Source: a virus
Strand: one strand, 5' to 3'
IMG/VR virus record: IMGVR_UViG_3300009068_000112
Span: 1-31,855 of that record
Length of the DNA: 31,855 bases
The notes beneath the pieces were generated by a model that did not search any database, had not been told where the DNA came from, and saw only the letters and a list, made by a program, of their open reading frames with translations. Below, in pieces: positions 7,397 through 13,942 of the stretch. Position numbers and translations under genes: made by a program. Each line of letters opens with the position of its first letter. Within the stretch, counting starts at the first letter, position 1.

Positions 7397-8806
7397 ATGA
7401 ATATATCTAAAGCCCATTGGGATACTAAGGGCGACAGTGTTCGCCTATCCCTACCATTTGCAAAAGTAGACAAGGAAAGAAGAATTGTCTCAGGATTTGC
7501 ATCTTTGGATAACCTTGATAAGCAAGATGACATCGTAACAGCCGAAGCATCAATGGATGCATTTGCAAAATTCCGAGGGAACATTAGAGAAATGCACCAG
7601 CCACTAGCAGTAGGCAAAATGGTTTCATTTAAAGAAGATAAGTATTTTGATCCAGAATCAAAAAAGTTTTACAGTGGAGTTTTTGTATCCGCATATGTTT
7701 CAAAGGGTGCACAAGACACTTGGGAAAAAGTTCTAGATGGAACTCTAACTGGTTTTTCAATTGGTGGAAAAATGAATAAATGGGATGATGCATATGATGA
7801 AAAATCAGATAAAACTATTAGAGTTATTAAGCAATATGATTTGGTAGAGTTGAGTCTTGTAGATTCACCAGCAAATCAGTTTGCAAACATAATGTCAGTT
7901 GAAAAAGTTGATGGAATAGATGTTGTTAAAGGTGATGAAACAGTTTTAGAAAATGTTTTTTATGATAAAGAGTCTGGCATTGTTTTGTTGTCAGAAGAAG
8001 AAACCGTTATGAGTCCAGTCACTGGAACAGAAATGAAGAACATAGGTTTCGTTGAAAAAACAGATAGCGAAAAAATAAACATGATGAAATTCTTAGTAGA
8101 TAGTGCTAAAGGCATTAATACTTCTAAGATTAACAAGGAGGAAAACCTTATGGCAAAATCAACAAAAAATACAGTTGAAGAGATCGTTGAGAAATCTGAT
8201 ATTGTAGTTGAAACAACAGAGGTCGCTCTCAAGGCAGACGCAAATATGGAAGAAGTTACAAAGGCTTCAACATGTCCAGATTGCGGAAAGGCTATGGACG
8301 CATGTGAATGTGATTCAAAGGCTGATGCAAAAGATGAAGATTCAACAGAAAAGGCTGCAAAGCCAAAGACTGATGAAGAAGAATCTGCTGCTATGGCTGC
8401 TGCTGAAACTCCAGCAGATGAAGAAGCAGAGGCTAAGAAAAAGCCTATGGCTCCTAAGTCAGATGAAGTAATTGAAGGATCAGTCAATGAAACAAATGAC
8501 GGTCTTGAAAAAGCCTTTAGCGATCTAGTATTAACAGTTCAATCTTTGCAGGCAGAAGTAGAAATGCTTAAGTCTTCAAAGGTAGATATTGAAACAGCAA
8601 AACAGTCATTTGAAGCAGTTGCAAAAGATATTGCATCAGCAACAAATGTATTTAATGAATTTGGTAAGCGTGTGGAACTTGTAGAGCAAGACACTGCTTT
8701 CCGAAAGTCTGGCGATCTCGGCGAGATAGTACAGAATCAACCTGAAACGGTTGAAAAATCCCTATGGGGCGGTAGTTTCCTCAAAACAGCCGATCTATTC
8801 ATTTAG
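7397..8806 (+). CDS. Prohead protease (XkdF-like) fused to scaffold domain
   Basis: A 469-residue capsid maturation protease with an attached scaffold. The protease domain spans about residues 1-165: RIVSGFASLDNLDKQDDIV (~29-47), His67 in MHQPLAVGK, Ser121 in TGFSIGG, and YDLVELSLVDSPANQF (~146-162), the pattern of PBSX XkdF-type serine proteases. Residues ~165-250 are a linker. From Met252 the chain is a scaffold-like region, acidic and Ala/Glu/Lys-rich, with a coiled-coil-like segment near residues 375-435 (GLEKAFSDLVLTVQSLQAEVEML). A four-Cys cluster (CPDC at 293-296, Cys303, Cys305) is unusual for this role. The start ATG has no Shine-Dalgarno sequence but lies just after TATAAT boxes. 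It lies directly upstream of the major capsid gene, as expected for a protease-scaffold pair. Confidence 0.85.
   Translation: MNISKAHWDTKGDSVRLSLPFAKVDKERRIVSGFASLDNLDKQDDIVTAEASMDAFAKFRGNIREMHQPLAVGKMVSFKEDKYFDPESKKFYSGVFVSAYVSKGAQDTWEKVLDGTLTGFSIGGKMNKWDDAYDEKSDKTIRVIKQYDLVELSLVDSPANQFANIMSVEKVDGIDVVKGDETVLENVFYDKESGIVLLSEEETVMSPVTGTEMKNIGFVEKTDSEKINMMKFLVDSAKGINTSKINKEENLMAKSTKNTVEEIVEKSDIVVETTEVALKADANMEEVTKASTCPDCGKAMDACECDSKADAKDEDSTEKAAKPKTDEEESAAMAAAETPADEEAEAKKKPMAPKSDEVIEGSVNETNDGLEKAFSDLVLTVQSLQAEVEMLKSSKVDIETAKQSFEAVAKDIASATNVFNEFGKRVELVEQDTAFRKSGDLGEIVQNQPETVEKSLWGGSFLKTADLFI
8135..8141 (+). promoter_or_regulatory. Internal Shine-Dalgarno AAGGAGG
   Basis: A perfect AAGGAGG lies inside the protease frame, 8 bases before an in-frame ATG at 8150. 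Because the protease's own ATG lacks such a site, this internal site should translate the nested scaffold more efficiently than the full-length fusion. Confidence 0.8.
8150..8806 (+). CDS. Nested scaffolding protein (internal in-frame start in protease gene)
   Basis: A 218-residue product identical to the C-terminal part of the protease ORF, beginning MAKSTKNTVEEIVEKSD. The evidence is the strong Shine-Dalgarno sequence with optimal spacing plus a protein composition typical of scaffolds: strongly acidic and Ala/Glu/Lys-rich, with a central disordered stretch and a C-terminal helical, coiled-coil-like region. The architecture parallels lambda C/Nu3, where a scaffold is made from within the protease gene so that both share a C-terminal targeting region. 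It would guide assembly of the capsid protein encoded immediately downstream. The N-terminal third carries the CPDC...CEC cysteine cluster. Not shown experimentally; the internal start is inferred from the site. Confidence 0.75.
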   Translation: MAKSTKNTVEEIVEKSDIVVETTEVALKADANMEEVTKASTCPDCGKAMDACECDSKADAKDEDSTEKAAKPKTDEEESAAMAAAETPADEEAEAKKKPMAPKSDEVIEGSVNETNDGLEKAFSDLVLTVQSLQAEVEMLKSSKVDIETAKQSFEAVAKDIASATNVFNEFGKRVELVEQDTAFRKSGDLGEIVQNQPETVEKSLWGGSFLKTADLFI

Positions 8807-8816
8807 AAAAAATCAC

Positions 8817-8825
8817 AGGAGGTGA
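8817..8825 (+). promoter_or_regulatory. Near-perfect Shine-Dalgarno AGGAGGTGA for capsid gene
   Basis: Nine bases complementary to the 16S rRNA 3' end, placed to favour the ATG at 8830. It is the most extensive ribosome binding site in the window and fits the most abundant virion protein. Confidence 0.8.
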
Positions 8826-8829
8826 CAAT

Positions 8830-9981
8830 ATGTCGGAACAAAATATAGAAAAGAACCAGCCAGGTACTTCAGGTAACCTAGGCGGAACAGCACCAGGACT
8901 CTATCAGGGTCAGGGAGCGTTCGCATCTGGATCAGATGCAGGTTCAAACACACCAGGTAATTACACCGATGGTGGTGTCTTGGGTAATATCCCAACAGCA
9001 CTATCAGGAGTTAACTCTGGACCAAATGCAGTAAATCCTTCAGGTGAGGCTGGATCAGGTATCCTACGCCCAGAGCAAGCACGTCGTTTTATTGATTACG
9101 TGTGGGATGCAACCATTCTCGCTAAAGATGGCCGTCGTGTTACTATGAGAGCCAATACAATGGAACTCGAAAAGGTAAACGTCGGAGAGCGTGTTATTCG
9201 TGCAGCAGCGCAAGCAGTTGGCGACTACACAAACGCAGGTGCAACATTCTCAAAGGTTGAATTGACTACAAAGAAGATTCGTCTTGACTGGGAAGTATCT
9301 GCAGAAGCACTAGAAGATAACATCGAAGGTGCAGCACTAGAAGACCACATCGTACGTTTGATGACAAATGCTTTCGGTAATGATATCGAAGACCTTGCAA
9401 TCAACGGTGACGCTGCAACAGGTAACTTCTTGTCAATCATGAACGGTTTCGTAAATCGTGTCAAGACTGAAGGAGATTCTCACGAAGCAGTTGTTACAGT
9501 TGCTAACGGAGGATGGACTCCAGAAGTTATGCAAAAGATTATTCTTGCAATGCCACGTAAGTATCGTGCACTCAAGAACAATCTAAAGTTCTACGCTGGT
9601 ACAGATGTTTTCCAAGGTATCGTTAAGAATAACGGTACACTTGCTGATGCAATTGCAGAAGCATTTGGTTCACACGCAGGTGCTGCTGGAACTCCAGCAA
9701 TGCGCCAATCATACCTAGACGGTAATGATCAGACATTCGGTGGAGCACGTACAACACGTGTTCTAGGAATTGACGTACAAGAAGTTCCATACTACCCTGC
9801 AGGATATGTCGATTTGACATTCCCACAGAACCGTGTATGGGGATTCCAGCGTGACATCACTGTAAACCGTGAATACAAGCCAAAGAAGGACACTGTAGAA
9901 TATACAGTCTTCGTTCGCTTCGGTATTCAATGGGAAGAACAAGATGCTATCGCATGGGCTGACGCTGCAGCAGATGCATAA
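8830..9981 (+). CDS. Major capsid protein (HK97 fold)
   Basis: A 383-residue shell-forming protein. Residues ~8-80 are a Gly/Ser/Asn/Pro-rich low-complexity arm, followed by the E-loop and P-domain pattern: GILRPEQARRFIDYVWDATILAKDGRRVTMRANTMELEKVNVGERVIRAA (~77-126), LTTKKIRLDWEVSAEALEDNIEG (~144-166), and LIVRLMTNAFGNDIEDLAINGD-like spine helix (~172-194). LKFYAGTDVFQGIV (~250) is followed by the C-terminal strands near residues 305-375 (LGIDVQEVPYYP, NRVWGFQRDITV). This pattern, the length, the position after protease/scaffold and the strong ribosome binding site identify it. Codons are enriched in CGT, GGT and AAC/AAG compared with neighbouring genes, as expected for very high expression. 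A terminator follows 20 bases after the stop. Confidence 0.93.
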   Translation: MSEQNIEKNQPGTSGNLGGTAPGLYQGQGAFASGSDAGSNTPGNYTDGGVLGNIPTALSGVNSGPNAVNPSGEAGSGILRPEQARRFIDYVWDATILAKDGRRVTMRANTMELEKVNVGERVIRAAAQAVGDYTNAGATFSKVELTTKKIRLDWEVSAEALEDNIEGAALEDHIVRLMTNAFGNDIEDLAINGDAATGNFLSIMNGFVNRVKTEGDSHEAVVTVANGGWTPEVMQKIILAMPRKYRALKNNLKFYAGTDVFQGIVKNNGTLADAIAEAFGSHAGAAGTPAMRQSYLDGNDQTFGGARTTRVLGIDVQEVPYYPAGYVDLTFPQNRVWGFQRDITVNREYKPKKDTVEYTVFVRFGIQWEEQDAIAWADAAADA

Positions 9982-10000
9982 TCTGTAAACAGTAAAAATT

Positions 10001-10036
10001 AGGGGGAGTAGGAGTTAATTCTCCTACTCCCCTTTA
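10001..10036 (+). terminator. Intrinsic terminator after capsid gene
   Basis: A perfect 12-bp stem (10003-10014 with 10021-10032, GGGGAGTAGGAG against its complement) with a 6-base TTAATT loop. Two more outer pairs (G-U, A-U) extend it, and TTTATT follows. It would end or reduce transcription after the capsid gene. Confidence 0.9.
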
Positions 10037-10046
10037 TTACTTATAA

Positions 10047-10055
10047 TGATATAAT
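10047..10055 (+). promoter_or_regulatory. Extended -10 box TGATATAAT
   Basis: TGA plus a perfect TATAAT, with another TATAAT at 10042-10047, in the short gap between the capsid terminator and the gene at 10073. It would restart transcription for the connector genes. The gene has its own Shine-Dalgarno AAGGAGG at 10062-10068. Confidence 0.55.
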
Positions 10056-10072
10056 ACTAACAAGGAGGAATT

Positions 10073-10510
10073 ATGGAATACATGAATAATAATCCAATTG
10101 AAGAAGAGTCAGTGTTTGAAGCACCAGTTTTTGAAGCACCAGTTGTTACAGAGCCAGTTGCAGAACCTATTGAGGAAACTCCAGTTGTAGAAGAAGTACC
10201 AGTTGTAGATGCCCTTGAAGCCCCTGCATACGAGGCACCTGAAGAAGTTCAGGCTCTTGGATCAGTTGCAGATGGTATCATTGGAGCAACAACAGCGCCA
10301 AAAGAATCAAGAAAGCCTAGCAAGAAGTTACCTACTGAAAAGAAGGAAACAGTTGCTCTTTATTCAACTAAGAATGTTACCTGGTCAGAGGTAGGTAAGG
10401 TATACCGTGGCTACAACATTGTTGAAAAGGATGCAGCAGACAAGTGGCTTACACGCTCACATATTAGAGTTGCCACACCAGAAGAAGTTGCTAAGGAATT
10501 CGGTAAGTAA
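10073..10510 (+). CDS. Acidic-repeat head-associated protein of unknown function
   Basis: A 145-residue protein in two parts. Residues ~1-65 are an acidic, Pro/Val/Glu-rich imperfect repeat (FEAPVFEAPVV, then EPVAEPIEETPVVEEVPVV, then EAPAYEAPEEV), probably extended and disordered. After a basic linker (ESRKPSKKLPTEKKE), residues ~92-145 form a compact domain (VALYSTKNVTWSEVGKVYRGYNIV, then ADKWLTRSHIRVATPEEVAKEFG). I recall a similar C-terminal domain in actinophage proteins encoded right after the capsid gene, but I know no established function; decoration or a connector accessory role are candidates. Its start follows AAGGAGG with a 4-base gap. ATG 10082 is an in-frame alternative but is further from the site. 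Confidence 0.8.
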   Translation: MEYMNNNPIEEESVFEAPVFEAPVVTEPVAEPIEETPVVEEVPVVDALEAPAYEAPEEVQALGSVADGIIGATTAPKESRKPSKKLPTEKKETVALYSTKNVTWSEVGKVYRGYNIVEKDAADKWLTRSHIRVATPEEVAKEFGK

Positions 10511-10513
10511 TTC

Positions 10514-11419
10514 ATGGAGGTTTTGAGAGTTCCACCTTATCCAATTTTAACTACATGGGATGTTCCATTAGCGAACACAGACTATGTTATTTATATTGAG
10601 GATTTGGTGGATCACTCAATCCAAACTTTGCCAACAACATCTAATGCAGACTCACAACTTCTATATGTAGTTCCTCAGTCGCAATTAGAGTTTGATAGAA
10701 AATTTTTATTTAAGGTCATAAATTTATCAGGAACTACTGTTTTAAATGATAACCTAGATATTATTAGACCATATATTAATGCAAACAAACTTGGAACAAC
10801 TGCTTCTGAAATTGCAGAGTACAGGATGTTTGAACTAGTTTCAAGAGCAATAATTGATACAATAATTCCAAATGGATTTTATAATCATAAGCAAATTATA
10901 CAGGCAGTAGGTCAAGGAACAGACTATTTCCCGCTATGGCATGATGCAAATAAAATACTAAAAGTTTATGAAAATAATGTTTTAGTTTATGACATTGAAG
11001 ATCAAGAAAATAATATATATGATTTTGTAATAACTTTAGATAACTCTGCAATACAAAGAGTTGAGGCTGGTTCATTTAATAGATATGAGGCAGCAGCACC
11101 AAACCTACCAGTAGGTAGAGGAGATCTTGGATACTATGGATACAAGTCAATTGCTTTTCCACAAGGATATGATTATACATTTGTTGTATCAACTGGATAT
11201 TTAACAATTCCATCGGATGTAGAATATGCAACAAAACTTTTAATAGAGGATATTAAATGTGGAAAGTTAGATTATTACAAGAGATATATTACAGCATACA
11301 ATACAGATCAGTTTAGAATTCAGTTTGACAAATCAGTTTTTGATGGAACTGGCAATATGCTAGTAGATAAGATATTAGATAAGTATTCAAATAATATTCT
11401 TAAACCAGGGATAATTTAA
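10514..11419 (+). CDS. Head-tail adaptor-like connector protein
   Basis: 301 residues, larger than usual adaptors (about 100-200). Residues ~1-90 look like an Ig-like beta domain (PYPILTTWDVPLANTDYVIYIEDLVDHSIQTL). Residues ~98-125 are helical (EIAEYRMFELVSRAIIDTII), and the C-terminal ~235-300 is again helical (VEYATKLLIEDIKCGKLDYYKRYITAYNTDQFRIQF), resembling the HK97 gp6/SPP1 gp15 pattern with a beta-rich insertion between. Adaptors bind the underside of the portal. The place in the order (portal, protease, capsid, accessory protein, this gene, stopper, neck, terminator) supports the call. Its stop and the next start overlap as TAATG. Family assignment is by position and helix pattern, not by a decisive motif. 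Confidence 0.6.
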   Translation: MEVLRVPPYPILTTWDVPLANTDYVIYIEDLVDHSIQTLPTTSNADSQLLYVVPQSQLEFDRKFLFKVINLSGTTVLNDNLDIIRPYINANKLGTTASEIAEYRMFELVSRAIIDTIIPNGFYNHKQIIQAVGQGTDYFPLWHDANKILKVYENNVLVYDIEDQENNIYDFVITLDNSAIQRVEAGSFNRYEAAAPNLPVGRGDLGYYGYKSIAFPQGYDYTFVVSTGYLTIPSDVEYATKLLIEDIKCGKLDYYKRYITAYNTDQFRIQFDKSVFDGTGNMLVDKILDKYSNNILKPGII

Positions 11420-11865
11420 TGATATGCGAAGAGCCAGATTTTATTTTTCCTATGCAAGCAGACGTATATCATCCACTTGTTGAACAAGGGGCATATGGAG
11501 ATGTTAAAAAAACATGGATACTGGATAGAACAATTGCTTGTTCTTTTGCATCAGCAGGGACGGCATTTAAAGAAGAGATGTCTCCAAATATAAACATTAC
11601 ACAAGACAAGATTCTTTTAGGAAGAACAAAGACAGACATAAGAATTTCTAGCCTAGAAGGAAGCAACTCTATAACAAATGTAATTATAACTAACATTAAA
11701 GATAAAAATTGCAATGAGATTTATACAGAAACTTCTGGGCCCCGAGCAGGAAAGTCTACTATTTTTGAAATAGCAACTCAGGATCCTTTTTCTGGTCCTT
11801 TTGGTAACGTAGAGTACTACAAGTTAGTAATCCGTCGCTCAGAAAATCAGGCGGTAGATGTATGA
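11419..11865 (+). CDS. Head-tail stopper-like protein
   Basis: 148 residues, beta-rich, with no membrane segment. Stretches such as YGDVKKTWILDRTIACSFASAG (~26-47), TQDKILLGRTKTDIRIS (~61-77) and YYKLVIRRSE at the C-terminus fit the small beta-barrel stoppers (SPP1 gp16/HK97 gp7 type) that seal the portal channel after packaging. The call rests chiefly on its position directly after the adaptor and before the neck protein, and on size. Starts by TAATG coupling and ends in an ATGA overlap with the next gene, so it is probably translated by coupling. Confidence 0.55.
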   Translation: MICEEPDFIFPMQADVYHPLVEQGAYGDVKKTWILDRTIACSFASAGTAFKEEMSPNINITQDKILLGRTKTDIRISSLEGSNSITNVIITNIKDKNCNEIYTETSGPRAGKSTIFEIATQDPFSGPFGNVEYYKLVIRRSENQAVDV

Positions 11866-12536
11866 GAGTAACCTTTAACGACAAGATGTTTATGAAAGAT
11901 TTAAATAATGTAATTGAATACTCCTATGGATTTCTAGAAGGCTTGCAATTGGGAAAGAAAGAACTATATTCAAATCTTGGTCCAGAAATTGTAGCCCTTG
12001 CATCAAAGTATGTAGATACAAACGCAAACATTACCCCACAACTGCTTCACCATGTTTATGAATGGAGTCAAACAGGAAGCCCAAAGGCAAGGTTGTTTGA
12101 TATTGATTACACTATTAGTAATTTAGGATTAACATTTAACACTAAATTAAAGCAGTCTTCTTCTATTAAAGATGGATCAAGAGTCCCATTTTATGACAAA
12201 GCAAGAATAATGGAAAACGGAATTGGCGTAACAATTACCCCTAAGAAAGCATCTGCTTTGCGATTTGAAATTGATGGAGAAGTCATATACACAAAAAATG
12301 AAGTTTTTGTAGAAAACCCTGGTGGACAAACACAAGGACAGTTTGAAAAGGTAATTGATGAATTTTTTAGTATTTACTTTAAGCAATCATTTTTAAGAGT
12401 AAGCGGATTAGATAAATACTTTAGTAATCCATTAGTCTATAAGAAAAACATTAAGGCAGGTAAAAGAGGCGGTAGAAATGTTGGCAAGTCTACTGGAATT
12501 AAATGGGTAGCAAGTGCGGGGGTTAAGATAGCATGA
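11862..12536 (+). CDS. Neck/tail-completion protein (HK97 gp10-like)
   Basis: 224 residues. A helical N-terminus (FMKDLNNVIEYSYGFLEGLQLGKKELYSNLGPEIVALASKYVD), then LLHHVYEWSQTGSPKARLFDIDYT and beta strands to GVTITPKKASALRFEIDGEVIYTKN. This is followed by FVENPGGQTQGQFEKVIDEFFSIYF, the pattern of gp10-type neck proteins that join the closed head to the tail. The C-terminus is strikingly basic (KAGKRGGRNVGKSTGIKW, ~200-217). Overlaps both neighbours by ATGA. Placement between stopper and terminator genes supports it. Confidence 0.6.
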   Translation: MRVTFNDKMFMKDLNNVIEYSYGFLEGLQLGKKELYSNLGPEIVALASKYVDTNANITPQLLHHVYEWSQTGSPKARLFDIDYTISNLGLTFNTKLKQSSSIKDGSRVPFYDKARIMENGIGVTITPKKASALRFEIDGEVIYTKNEVFVENPGGQTQGQFEKVIDEFFSIYFKQSFLRVSGLDKYFSNPLVYKKNIKAGKRGGRNVGKSTGIKWVASAGVKIA

Positions 12537-13165
12537 CTTACGGAGAAATATGGAAAGAAAGTTCTAGCGTATTAAATACACCAGTATTGTGGATTAACAA
12601 ATATCTACAAGAAAAGGTTTCTGAAATATTTCAAGCAAACGATGGGAACTCAAAAGCAACATTCCCCTTTTTCCCATCAACCCCATCTACGATAGATGAC
12701 CTAACGGAATACTTTGGAGAAAGCACACAAGGTGTTGCTGCTACCTGGGATAGGCTTGTTAAAATGAATAGAACTGGATTTCCTCATATAAAGTGTGAAC
12801 AACTTATGTATTATTTTTATGCTTCAGGCTCTAGCCCAGTAGAAAAAATGATAACAATACAAGAGTCTGTTTTAAGATTGATGGATCGTTTTGATGAGAC
12901 AGCAGAAGAAATAAATAATTGGGCGATGAATAAACAAATAAATGTTGGAACTCAGTCTGTTCCAATTCTTCTAGATAACCAGTTTTATTTTCACAACTTC
13001 AAGGTCTACCAACTACAAGAAACCCGTGACATTATTGATTTTGGAACAGCCAGAACCTTCGGCGGTAACAAGATAATTATAGACTATGACTATCACCAAA
13101 TGAGTGGGCTTACAAACGCTTCTTGGTCACCAGAGCCTAAAAAGGCAGTCAAAGACATAATTTAA
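12533..13165 (+). CDS. Tail terminator-like protein
   Basis: 210 residues with the order expected for the gene just before the tail tube. The N-terminus MTYGEIWKESSSVLNTPVLWINKYLQEKV is helical. A central region (IKCEQLMYYFYASGSSPVEKMITIQESVLRLMDRFDETAEEINNW, ~86-130) and a strand-rich C-terminus (FYFHNFKVYQLQETRDIIDFGTARTFGGNKIIIDYDYH) resemble the alpha/beta tail terminators (lambda gpU type) that cap the tube when it reaches tape-measure length. No diagnostic motif is visible, so position carries the weight. It is the last gene of the coupled connector set; a 75-base gap follows. Confidence 0.58.
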   Translation: MTYGEIWKESSSVLNTPVLWINKYLQEKVSEIFQANDGNSKATFPFFPSTPSTIDDLTEYFGESTQGVAATWDRLVKMNRTGFPHIKCEQLMYYFYASGSSPVEKMITIQESVLRLMDRFDETAEEINNWAMNKQINVGTQSVPILLDNQFYFHNFKVYQLQETRDIIDFGTARTFGGNKIIIDYDYHQMSGLTNASWSPEPKKAVKDII

Positions 13166-13178
13166 AAATAAAAAAGGC

Positions 13179-13187
13179 TGTTATACT
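13179..13187 (+). promoter_or_regulatory. Extended -10 box TGTTATACT before tail tube gene
   Basis: TGT plus TATACT in the 75-base gap preceding the tube gene. It would give a leader of about 47 bases containing the Shine-Dalgarno AAGAGGTGA at 13227-13235. No good -35 is visible. Confidence 0.5.
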
Positions 13188-13240
13188 TGTACTTGAGGAA
13201 ACAAGCCCTTTAATCTAATAAGAAAAAAGAGGTGAAATAT

Positions 13241-13855
13241 ATGGCATATACACGTGGTAGTTCAAACGATATTATCGTTGGAGCAGCAGCACTCTTCACA
13301 TACGAAGATGGCGCACTTGCAGACGCAGACATGCCAGCATACGTAGCAGGCGACTCATACAAGGATACCCTTGCAGATGACGCAGACTTCCGTAATGTTG
13401 GATACACAATGAATGGTTTGGAAATTCAATTCCAGCCAGATTTCGGTGAAGTAGCAGTAGACCAGGTACTTGACGTTGCTAAGTTATTTAAGCAAGGCAT
13501 GCAGGTAAACCTAAATACTACATTCGCAGAATCAACACTAGAGAATCTCCTGTTTTCATTAGCAGGAAAGAATGAGGATCTAGCAACAGTTTCATCAAAC
13601 CCAACCCTTAGACTTTCAGCAGGCGACATCGGAGATGTCCCAGTTGAGCGTGGTTTAATTGCAGTTGGTCCAGGAACTGGAAACGCCGCACTAAACGTAG
13701 AGCGTGTTTACGTTGCATACCGTGCACTTTCAATTGAAAATGTTACAGTAGCAGCAAAGAGAGACGAAGCGACAATGTTCGAAGTATCATTCCGTCTTCT
13801 TCCAAATGATAATGCATCATACGGTAAGATCGTAGATCGTACTGTTAGCGCATAA
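13241..13855 (+). CDS. Major tail tube protein
   Basis: 204 residues. It polymerises into the tail tube through which DNA passes. Start chosen at ATG 13241 because AAGAGGTGA lies five bases upstream; a GTG at 13232 in frame overlaps that site and is not used. Pattern: RGSSNDIIVGAAALFTYEDG (~5-24), the strand pair GYTMNGLEIQFQPDFGEVAVDQVLDVAKLFKQGMQVNLNTTFAE (~54-97), and the C-terminal AYRALSIENVTVAAKRDEATMFEVSFRLLPN (~160-191), typical of tube-fold proteins. Codon use resembles the capsid gene (CGT, GGT, AAC enriched), which fits high expression. Followed by a terminator and then the chaperone genes and tape measure, the canonical siphovirus order. Confidence 0.88.
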   Translation: MAYTRGSSNDIIVGAAALFTYEDGALADADMPAYVAGDSYKDTLADDADFRNVGYTMNGLEIQFQPDFGEVAVDQVLDVAKLFKQGMQVNLNTTFAESTLENLLFSLAGKNEDLATVSSNPTLRLSAGDIGDVPVERGLIAVGPGTGNAALNVERVYVAYRALSIENVTVAAKRDEATMFEVSFRLLPNDNASYGKIVDRTVSA

Positions 13856-13887
13856 TAATCATTAAATAAAAACTTAATAATACAGGG

Positions 13888-13928
13888 TTGCCCTTGCTCA
13901 TTAACTTGAGCGGGGCAATTTTGTTTTT
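13888..13928 (+). terminator. Intrinsic terminator after tail tube gene
   Basis: Stem TTGCCC-TT-GCTCA (13888-13900) against TGAGC-G-GGGCAA (13907-13918) with a six-base loop and one small internal mismatch, followed by TTTTGTTTTT. The next -10 box begins almost immediately after the T-run. Confidence 0.88.
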
Positions 13929-13936
13929 GGTATACT
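13928..13936 (+). promoter_or_regulatory. Extended -10 box TGGTATACT, leaderless start for chaperone
   Basis: The same nine bases as at 5331. The hexamer ends six bases before the ATG at 13943, the normal distance to a transcription start, and no Shine-Dalgarno sequence is present. A leaderless mRNA beginning at the A of the start codon is the simplest reading. Confidence 0.6.
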
Positions 13937-13942
13937 ATATGA

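Noticed and set aside
7960-8487. 175-codon open frame on the - strand inside the protease/scaffold gene
   Set aside because: Antisense shadow of an Ala/Glu/Lys-rich gene; Ser/Phe-rich product, no ribosome binding site, no family resemblance.
13175-13213. Possible hairpin AAAGGCTG...CAAGCCCTTT between the terminator-like gene and tail tube gene
   Set aside because: The stem needs two bulges, the loop is over 15 bases and no T-run follows; not a convincing terminator.
13232-13240. GTG start three codons upstream for the tail tube gene
   Set aside because: It overlaps the ribosome binding site AAGAGGTGA that is ideally spaced for ATG 13241.
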